Positions 1-4,804 of a DNA stretch of 5,517 nt are shown piece after piece; within the stretch, counting starts at the first letter, position 1; each line of letters starts with the position of its first letter. The DNA is from Dehalococcoidales bacterium (GTDB taxonomy: Bacteria; Chloroflexota; Dehalococcoidia; Dehalococcoidales; UBA3254). A program made the translations under genes and the position numbers. The stretch is from assembly GCA_028718465.1 (NCBI GenBank), contig JAQULX010000043.1, positions 6,656 to 12,172 on the forward strand, in the 5' to 3' direction. Under the pieces are notes generated by a model. The model was not told the origin of the DNA, did not search any database, and was given only the letters and a program-made list of their open reading frames with translations.

Positions 1-2884
1 TCACCGGATTGAGAGAGCCGGTCAGGTCACCTGACCAGCCGATGAAGTTCCAGCCGGGGGTGGGAACGGCAGTCAACCTGACGGTATCTTCATAATCATA
101 GTCAGCCTGGTCAGGAACTCGGGCAATGCTGCCGCTGCCGGTCACACCGGTAGTTAAAGTATAAGTCCTGACAGCAAAGTTGGCAGTGATGTTCTTATGG
201 GTATTCATGTTTACAGTCAGCGGATTGGCTGTGCCGCCGGCATCACCGCTCCAACCGCTGAATTTCCAGCCGGGGGCCGGTTCCGCGGTGATTTTTGCCG
301 ACGCTCCTGTTAAATAGGTGTGATCTCCTGCTTCCGGAGTCACAGACCCGCCGCCGGCAACTGCCGTGGTTAGAATGCGGGTGCTGGTATTGATTTTAAA
401 GTCCCTTTCGGCTGGAGAACCATAGACATAATTATCCGGGGTATGAGTAGAATCGCAGCCCGGATACCAGTATTCATACCACTTTTCCTGTCCGATACCG
501 AACTTGATGGTATGTACCGCAACTTGATCGCTGTAAACTTCAATATAACGATATGCCGACGGTAAGTTGAACACTGCCCCTGCGCCGACATAAGCTATGC
601 CGTTAATAATTTTGGTACCAACTATGTGATTGTGTCCCGAGAAATAGGCCAGTACATTGCCGTGAGACTCTAAAAAATTTCTAACTATCGACCCGTTGCC
701 GTGTCCCATCCAGAAATAGTCGGCATAACCTTCATCTCTGAATTGCGCGGGGGTTTGATGATGGAACACAAAGGCTGGTCTTCCTGCATTTTCCTGTAAT
801 ACAGTGTCCAACCAGTTTAGCATCGATGGATTGGAGAGGCTCTCACCTAACCCCTGGGTTAAGGCACTGTAATCGCACTCGGCCCCGGTTAAGATAAAGA
901 TGTATCCTTCTCTTTCGACGGCAAAGCAATAAGTATCGCCAAATAATTCGTAGTAGGTCTGACCTCGATACCCCGGTGCTTCCCCGATATGGTCATGACC
1001 GGCGACTATAGTATAGTGCGGAGCATACAATGTATCAAAAATGTCCTTGAATTTATAAAGGCCTCTGACATCATCGGCATTGTCACCAGTCAGGACCACC
1101 ATGTCTGGCGTGGGGAAATAAGTTTGATCGTTAACGCTGGTTACAAAGCTGGTAAACGGTTTTGAATAATTCAGATTAGGTAAAACATGAGTATCTGTCC
1201 CTACAACAAAAGATAGGAGGGGCTCGTCCTTGTATTCGAAGGTTGCATCCGGAATAACGATCTCACCAGCAGGCGTCACCATTGAAATTTTATACCGGCC
1301 TTTCTCAGCCAGGTCAGCTCCGTTGAAATCGGCAGGATACTCCAGCTGGAAATGCTGCTGTGACTGAGGCGGCAGGAGGACATTACAGGAAAATTCGCTT
1401 AAGTCAGGAGCGATGACTTTCAGGGTTGCATCAAGAGGATAGTCGGCAGAGTCAACCAGGAAACTGATGTTCACGGGTTCAGGTTCATAGAAAAATCTTT
1501 TCTGGATATCCAGGTGGGACACCAGCCAGTAATCCAATTCTGTGACCTTGATGTTACGGAATTCACTATGAAAACCTTCTGAACCCACACCGATGGAACC
1601 GGAACGGGAATAGACGTTGAGATCGCCTTTATAGAAGAGTTTAAGCTGTCCGTCGATATAAACCTCGATCATGTTGCCGTAATTCACAATCGAAGCGGTG
1701 TGCCAGTCATTATCTTTTAACATGGATGTTGACGCCAGAATCGGGCCGGTTACATTTTCCTCGAAAGACACTAACTGTATTTGACCGGCCTGACCGATAA
1801 ATAAACACAATGATTCAACCTGGCTGCCATGATGCTTTTCGTTAAAATATAAAATGGTATATCCTTCACAATCAATCTCTCCCAGTCTTCTGAACTCAGC
1901 CTGGTAGATATAGCCCTGTCCTTCGACAGGGATACCGGGTACTGCCAGAGAGAAGACCGGGGTTGTTGTCGGATCAGTCCTGTATACTCCTTCATCAGCC
2001 TCAAAACTTCCTCTCACCTGATTCCAGTCCTCGAATGAACTGACAGGCAAAGCGATGTCCAAAACCTGATACTGTCCGAATGAGGTATATCCATAGTTGA
2101 TTATATCTTCGTTATATTTAATGAAATTAGCCTTAATAGTCTTGTCATTGTCCATAATAACGACTGTGGTTGCCGCAGTGGCGTCTATGATATTATCGGC
2201 CCCGGTCCAGTTCAAGAAATGATAACCGGGGCTGGCTACGGCTGTGAGATTAACTTCTTCCATATAATCGGCTATATATGGTGAGGCCGGAGCAGTGACT
2301 ATCCCTCCAGTCCCTGCCGCTATCTCCAGAATACAGGTACCGGAGAAATTAGCGGTTACTGTCTTATCGGAGTCCATAAAAATATGTAAAATATTGTCGG
2401 AGCCGCTGGCATCCCCGCCCCATTCTATGAAGTGATATCCCTCATCAGGGATAGGGGTTAGCGTTACTATCTCCCCATGGTTGTAGGTAGCCTGGTCGGG
2501 GTCCCGGGAAACACTGCCGTGCTCAGCATCAACCGTTAAGGTATAAGTATTGATTTCGAAGTTGGCCGTGACGGTCGTATCTTCCAGCATGGTAACGGTT
2601 GTCTCCGCGGCCTCAGGATCAGCGATATTTTCAGACCCGCTCCAGTTTACAAGGTGATACCCATCGTCAGGGATAGCAGTCAATTCAACAATAGAGCCTG
2701 CTTCATAGGGTCCCGTGGCAGGGTCCAGCATGACAGCGCCATTCTCGGCGACTATTGTTAAATTAAAGGGGCCTGCCTGCGCGCTTACGGTGGTCATTGC
2801 CCCTGATAAAGATGCCAGTGTTGCTGTGATTAGCAATACTGGCATGACTGGTCTTAAGATATTTGACTTCAAAGTAGTATGCAT
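1..2884 (-). CDS. Secreted multidomain calcineurin-like metallophosphoesterase with InlB-B-like repeats and a ConA-like domain (3' end outside window)
   Basis: The frame is open without a stop for 961 codons from the ATG at 2884-2882 to the window edge, so the C-terminus is missing. Residues 1-37 form a Sec signal peptide: K6/R11, a hydrophobic core at about 13-29, and a likely cut after VSA35 or AQA37. Then come three InlB-B-like repeats (about 40-254; GY-H-x-x-x-W cores, each ending near ANF), a concanavalin/LamG-like beta sandwich (about 265-450, with a DWH at 393-395 and YIDG strand), and a beta-rich domain (about 455-555). The calcineurin-like phosphoesterase domain spans about 558-795: D564-x-H566, G600-D601-x-x-D604, G629-H-D-H632, H708-H709 and G750-H-N-H753. 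At least two more repeats follow from residue 836. The family hydrolyses phosphomonoesters or diesters with two metal ions; the substrate here cannot be told. Export predicts action outside the membrane, with the repeats as stalk or adhesive parts and the ConA-like domain perhaps binding glycan. No anchor is visible. AGAGGAAA lies 4 nt before the ATG, supporting this start. Confidence 0.9.
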   Translation of the reverse strand, partial: MHTTLKSNILRPVMPVLLITATLASLSGAMTTVSAQAGPFNLTIVAENGAVMLDPATGPYEAGSIVELTAIPDDGYHLVNWSGSENIADPEAAETTVTMLEDTTVTANFEINTYTLTVDAEHGSVSRDPDQATYNHGEIVTLTPIPDEGYHFIEWGGDASGSDNILHIFMDSDKTVTANFSGTCILEIAAGTGGIVTAPASPYIADYMEEVNLTAVASPGYHFLNWTGADNIIDATAATTVVIMDNDKTIKANFIKYNEDIINYGYTSFGQYQVLDIALPVSSFEDWNQVRGSFEADEGVYRTDPTTTPVFSLAVPGIPVEGQGYIYQAEFRRLGEIDCEGYTILYFNEKHHGSQVESLCLFIGQAGQIQLVSFEENVTGPILASTSMLKDNDWHTASIVNYGNMIEVYIDGQLKLFYKGDLNVYSRSGSIGVGSEGFHSEFRNIKVTELDYWLVSHLDIQKRFFYEPEPVNISFLVDSADYPLDATLKVIAPDLSEFSCNVLLPPQSQQHFQLEYPADFNGADLAEKGRYKISMVTPAGEIVIPDATFEYKDEPLLSFVVGTDTHVLPNLNYSKPFTSFVTSVNDQTYFPTPDMVVLTGDNADDVRGLYKFKDIFDTLYAPHYTIVAGHDHIGEAPGYRGQTYYELFGDTYCFAVEREGYIFILTGAECDYSALTQGLGESLSNPSMLNWLDTVLQENAGRPAFVFHHQTPAQFRDEGYADYFWMGHGNGSIVRNFLESHGNVLAYFSGHNHIVGTKIINGIAYVGAGAVFNLPSAYRYIEVYSDQVAVHTIKFGIGQEKWYEYWYPGCDSTHTPDNYVYGSPAERDFKINTSTRILTTAVAGGGSVTPEAGDHTYLTGASAKITAEPAPGWKFSGWSGDAGGTANPLTVNMNTHKNITANFAVRTYTLTTGVTGSGSIARVPDQADYDYEDTVRLTAVPTPGWNFIGWSGDLTGSLNPV
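2..379 (-). repeat. Two further InlB-B-like protein repeats (C-terminal block, second cut by the window edge)
   Basis: Residues about 836-907 and 908-961 repeat the same plan as the N-terminal block: G-G-G/S-V turns, a PGW-x-F-x-GW-S-GD core and an ITANF ending in the first copy. They use PGW where the N-terminal copies use GYH, so the two blocks are separate subfamilies. The second copy stops at the window edge just after its GW-S-GD core, and more copies may follow outside. Confidence 0.75.
2123..2767 (-). repeat. Three tandem InlB-B-like protein repeats (N-terminal block of the phosphoesterase)
   Basis: Residues about 40-112, 113-182 and 183-254 are three copies of a unit of about 72 residues. 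Each has a Gly-rich turn, then an aromatic or Tyr followed by a V/E-x-L-T strand, a P/S-x-GYH-x-x-x-W core (W81, W155, W226), an x-D-x-T/K-x-V/I-x-ANF ending (F109, F180, F254). This matches the divergent InlB-B / bacterial repeat family seen in secreted surface proteins. The copies have diverged at the DNA level, so this is an old duplication. Confidence 0.8.
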
Positions 2885-2888
2885 TATG

Positions 2889-2896
2889 TTTCCTCT
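2889..2896 (-). promoter_or_regulatory. Ribosome binding site of the phosphoesterase gene
   Basis: On the minus strand AGAGGAAA lies just ahead of the ATG at 2884, with the AGAGG core ending 7 nt from it. It fixes the start directly before a good signal peptide. Confidence 0.6.
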
Positions 2897-2922
2897 GTCC
2901 TGCCCCTCTGCCACCGCTTATT

Positions 2923-2955
2923 AAAAAAACCGGCATTATAGACTAATGCCGGTTT
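2923..2955 (-). terminator. Intrinsic terminator inside the 5' leader (attenuator candidate)
   Basis: A perfect 12-bp inverted repeat (arms 2927-2938 and 2944-2955, core ACCGGCATTA, 5-nt loop) is followed on the minus strand by a run of seven T (2929-2923). On the plus strand no T-run follows, so the terminator faces minus. It lies about 38 nt before the phosphoesterase ATG and downstream of the promoter at 3046-3073, so transcripts of that gene must read through it. It could also stop read-through from the lipoprotein gene, but then the phosphoesterase gene would need a promoter in the remaining 38 nt, and none is seen. Confidence 0.8.
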
Positions 2956-2968
2956 CACTATTAGCTCC

Positions 2969-3001
2969 CTATCACCCAAGTGACCACATTACAGGTGATA
3001 G
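2969..3001 (-). repeat. 8-bp inverted repeat (leader hairpin)
   Basis: CTATCACC at 2969-2976 is the exact reverse complement of GGTGATAG at 2994-3001, with a 17-nt loop. It lies between the promoter and the terminator hairpin, where an aptamer or protein-binding hairpin would be expected. It could also be a DNA operator, since it begins only about 40 nt downstream of the predicted transcription start. Confidence 0.6.
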
Positions 3002-3045
3002 TTCATCGCATCCATTGGGGGTATCCTGTTACTGTTCTTAATTTA

Positions 3046-3073
3046 ATTTTACTATGTGCAATTTGCCTGTCAA
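3046..3073 (-). promoter_or_regulatory. Sigma70-like promoter of the phosphoesterase gene
   Basis: On the minus strand a perfect TTGACA (3073-3068) is followed after 16 nt by TAAAAT (3051-3046, 5 of 6 to consensus) in an AT-rich stretch. Transcription would start near 3039, giving a leader of about 155 nt before the ATG at 2884. Confidence 0.6.
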
Positions 3074-3301
3074 TTGGTATTATCTACACTTTAATTAACT
3101 TTTCTTCCCAATTTGTGAACCAAACCGCGCTCCGGAGGCGATTTATTCTACATCGGCGGCTGGCCAGCATTGAATAAGGTAAAGGTAACCCCCAGAAATT
3201 ATTAAATTATTGATTGAGCATCATGAATGGAGATATCAAAGAGGAATGGGCATGATCATCAGAGAAGCAGTAATGAAAAATCCGGCAGGATTAAATAGTG
3301 A
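3074..3301 (-). other. Gene-free spacer between lipoprotein stop and phosphoesterase promoter
   Basis: I see no supportable gene on either strand. It holds a short hairpin after the lipoprotein stop and, at about 3130-3177, two nearby palindromes: CTCCGGAG, and GCTGGCCAGC (3159-3168) nested inside TTATTC/GAATAA arms (3143-3148 and 3172-3177). These could bind a regulator upstream of the -35 box at 3073, but nothing proves it. Confidence 0.5.
3276..3292 (-). terminator. Weak intrinsic terminator after the lipoprotein gene
   Basis: On the minus strand AATCC-TGCC-GGATT (3292-3279) forms a 5-bp stem with a 4-nt loop, running into five T (3280-3276). It begins about 10 nt after the TGA of the lipoprotein gene. 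The stem is short, so termination may be poor. Confidence 0.35.
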
Positions 3302-4399
3302 TCAGGGCGCTGCGACATCGAAAGGTTGGCTGGCAGCGGGCGTCAGATTGCCGCTGGTAGCTGTCAGCGTATATCCGGACCCTGCCAGATCGATAGCGAG
3401 GTCCTCGAATTCTGCCAGTCCTCCCAGCCCCCCATCGGCGACGAGAGTCAGGGTGCCTGAAAGCACTGCCCCGGCGGCCCCGGTACCAGGAGTAATCACG
3501 ACGGTAATGGAGTCCCTGGCGCTGAGAGTAACATTGCCGTAGATGTCCTCAACAGCTACTTTAGGCTGGCCCTCAAACGGTCGTCCGGCAACAGCTTCAG
3601 AAGGCTGCACTGTGAATTCCAGCTTGGCTGGGGTGGTATGTTCTATTGAGAAAGGTGTGCTCTCCGCTGGTTCCAGAGTACCGCTGGTGGCCGTAAGCGT
3701 GTATTCCCGGTTGGAGGTGTTTAATTGTATATCCGTAAACCGGGCCAGGCTGTCGACCATCGGAACCGTGACGGTCCCGGAAAGGGCCGCGGTCCTTGGT
3801 GCTGTTCCTGTAGTAATGCTCAGTGTCACCTCTCCTTCATAACCGGCAACCTGGTTTCCAAAGCGGTCCTGAACTGTAACCTCCGGTTGTGTCGTCAACG
3901 GTGATCCGGCTGTGCCCTCGGACGGTTGGACGGCGAAAACCAGTTTAGCCGGCGTCCCGGGCGAGATATTGAAAGGTGTGCTGATCGCCGGCGTCAGATC
4001 GCCGCCGGAGGCTGTAAGGGTATAGCCTGTTCCGGCTTTATTTACAGAGAGATTCTGAAAGCGGACTTCTCCTTCGACTGCATTTACTGTCGATGGGCCG
4101 AAAAGTCCGGCGCCGCTTGATCCGGTGCCGGATGTTATGGTCAGGTTTACCGGCAGGATAGAGCTGGTAATTATGTTGCCGCTGGCATCCTGGATAACCA
4201 CTACCGGCTGGGTGCTGAGAGCAGAACCGGCTACAGCATCTCCGGGCTGTGTGATAAAGGCCAGTTTGGCCGGTGTTCCCGACTGGTCCGTGAGTGGTGA
4301 AGGAGAGGCTGGTGCAGGCTCAGTCCCTGCCTGGCAGCCTGTCACGATAGCCAGAACGGTCGATAGAATTATGAAAACAGCGAGAAAATTCTTTCTCAT
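3302..4399 (-). CDS. Surface lipoprotein made of three Ig-like TPAKL repeats
   Basis: A complete gene of 365 residues with TGA at 3304-3302. The N-terminus is a lipoprotein signal: R2-K3, a hydrophobic core at 5-19, and lipobox V-T-G-C22, so Cys22 would be lipidated and hold the protein at the membrane. A short Pro/Ser/Ala linker (23-41) leads to three tandem Ig-like repeats (42-148, 149-255, 256-365). Each opens TPAKLxF-x-x-QP, continues AG-x-x-x-x-x-QP-x-V-x-x-x-D-x-x-GN, and ends YTLTA-x-x-G-x-L-x-P-A-x-S-x-PF. This repeat type occurs in many bacterial surface proteins as stalk or adhesion modules; no catalytic domain is present. I chose M at 4399 over the upstream in-frame ATG at 4492 because GGAAG lies 5 nt before it, a signal peptide begins exactly there, and 4492 lies inside the predicted -35 box. 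Binding partner and role are unknown. It lies upstream of the phosphoesterase gene on the same strand but 417 nt away and with its own promoter. Confidence 0.88.
   Translation of the reverse strand: MRKNFLAVFIILSTVLAIVTGCQAGTEPAPASPSPLTDQSGTPAKLAFITQPGDAVAGSALSTQPVVVIQDASGNIITSSILPVNLTITSGTGSSGAGLFGPSTVNAVEGEVRFQNLSVNKAGTGYTLTASGGDLTPAISTPFNISPGTPAKLVFAVQPSEGTAGSPLTTQPEVTVQDRFGNQVAGYEGEVTLSITTGTAPRTAALSGTVTVPMVDSLARFTDIQLNTSNREYTLTATSGTLEPAESTPFSIEHTTPAKLEFTVQPSEAVAGRPFEGQPKVAVEDIYGNVTLSARDSITVVITPGTGAAGAVLSGTLTLVADGGLGGLAEFEDLAIDLAGSGYTLTATSGNLTPAASQPFDVAAP
3305..4276 (-). repeat. Three tandem Ig-like TPAKL repeats of about 107 residues
   Basis: The units are at about 4276-3956, 3955-3635 and 3634-3305. 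Shared landmarks are TPAKL at the start, QP pairs about 13 residues apart, D-x-x-GN (D71/GN75, D178/GN182, D284/GN288) and a final YTLTA strand. They fill the whole mature protein after the linker. The DNA is clearly diverged between copies, so this is not a recent amplification. Confidence 0.85.
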
Positions 4400-4404
4400 G
4401 ATTA

Positions 4405-4409
4405 CTTCC
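4405..4409 (-). promoter_or_regulatory. Ribosome binding site that decides the lipoprotein start
   Basis: GGAAG on the minus strand lies 5 nt before the ATG at 4399. The longer in-frame start at 4492 has no comparable site. Confidence 0.55.
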
Positions 4410-4462
4410 AGATATATTTTAGTGTATAATATATTTCTAAATCCAGCGGGTCGTTTAGAACT

Positions 4463-4492
4463 ATTATAAAAGACTATCCATGGCCCTGGCAA
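4463..4492 (-). promoter_or_regulatory. Sigma70-like promoter of the lipoprotein gene
   Basis: On the minus strand TTGCCA (4492-4487, 5 of 6 to consensus) is followed after 18 nt by a perfect TATAAT (4468-4463). Transcription would start near 4456, about 57 nt before the chosen ATG. Confidence 0.6.
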
Positions 4493-4573
4493 GCGAGGCG
4501 AAATACGGTATGGTGATGGCTGCTCCAGAGTTTATCGACTTTTTAAATTGACAAAATAGCTGTCATTAGCCGG

Positions 4574-4582
4574 TGATATAAT
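4574..4582 (+). promoter_or_regulatory. Extended -10 promoter candidate for the MaoC-type gene
   Basis: TGATATAAT gives a perfect TATAAT (4577-4582) with the TGn extension. A perfect TTGACA at 4548-4553 lies upstream, but at 23 nt it is too far for a normal -35, so recognition would rest on the extended -10. The predicted leader to the start codon is about 215 nt, which is long; a closer promoter may have been missed. Confidence 0.4.
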
Positions 4583-4792
4583 CCGCCCACGTAGAAAAAT
4601 CGTTTTTCTGTAATACGGTGAAACGGGCAAGTGCAAAAGCAAGAGAGTGATAATCGCTAATATCCGGAGTGATCCAATTCGTCATCAATAGCAGCCTGAT
4701 ATTATTAAAAGAAATTTTCAAGAGGGCATCTCCATTTTGCGGTTTGATAGTTTATTTCATGTAAGGTGCAGTACATTATCTAAATATTGTAT

Positions 4793-4798
4793 AAGGAG
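4793..4798 (+). promoter_or_regulatory. Ribosome binding site of the MaoC-type gene
   Basis: AAGGAG is a strong site. Two in-frame ATGs stand side by side at 4802 and 4805; spacing is 3 nt to the first and 6 nt to the second, so the second is favoured. Confidence 0.7.
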
Positions 4799-4804
4799 TA
4801 GATG

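Larger units (their letters stand above)
2885..3040 (-). promoter_or_regulatory. Structured 5' leader of the phosphoesterase gene, possible riboswitch or attenuator of unknown class
   Basis: The predicted leader of about 155 nt has three visible structures in order. First is a C-rich stretch (CCCCC, complement of 3017-3021). Second is an 8-bp hairpin CTATCACC/GGTGATAG (arms 3001-2994 and 2976-2969, 17-nt loop). Third is the terminator at 2955-2923. A competing 5-bp pairing, CTAAT (2964-2960) with ATTAG (2947-2943), would take up the inner part of the terminator's 5' arm and so could act as an antiterminator. The C-run could also pair with the GGG runs at 2977-2975 or 2969-2967. I compared it by eye with c-di-GMP, cobalamin, SAM, purine, T-box and fluoride leaders and saw no convincing match. 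The ligand, if any, is unknown. Confidence 0.5.
4400..4804. other. Divergent intergenic region with promoters for both flanking genes
   Basis: No gene is supportable here. The left part carries the lipoprotein promoter (minus) and the middle an extended -10 promoter (plus). An AT-rich 7-bp hairpin AGAAAAA-TCG-TTTTTCT lies at 4593-4609, just after the predicted plus-strand start. The rest (about 4610-4790) is AT-rich leader with no structure I can name. Confidence 0.6.

Noticed and set aside
370..2004. Short minus-strand frames at 370-591 and 1771-2004
   Set aside because: They lie in another frame inside the continuous 961-codon phosphoesterase gene, which has signal peptide, motifs and repeats in the main frame.
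2924..3001. Cobalamin riboswitch, because the minus strand shows ATAGGGA followed by GTGAAA
   Set aside because: The B12 box and the rest of the long conserved core are missing, and the terminator follows at once. The partial likeness is probably chance.
2980..3177. Plus-strand open frame of 65 codons with a hydrophobic stretch that could look like a small membrane protein
   Set aside because: It starts with GTG without a Shine-Dalgarno site and lies across the opposite-strand promoter and leader hairpin. The hydrophobicity follows from AT-rich DNA.
2123..4276. CRISPR-like or recent tandem DNA repeats
   Set aside because: The repetition is in diverged protein domains of about 72 and 107 residues. 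No short, identical, regularly spaced DNA repeats are present.
3210..4469. Several plus-strand open frames of about 64-114 codons opposite the lipoprotein gene
   Set aside because: They are antisense shadows of a GC-rich repeat gene, have no ribosome binding sites and show no family features, while the minus frame has a lipobox and three clear repeats.
4400..4492. N-terminal extension of the lipoprotein by 31 codons to the ATG at 4492
   Set aside because: The extension puts charged and polar residues before the signal peptide, lacks a ribosome binding site, and overlaps the predicted -35 and -10 boxes.
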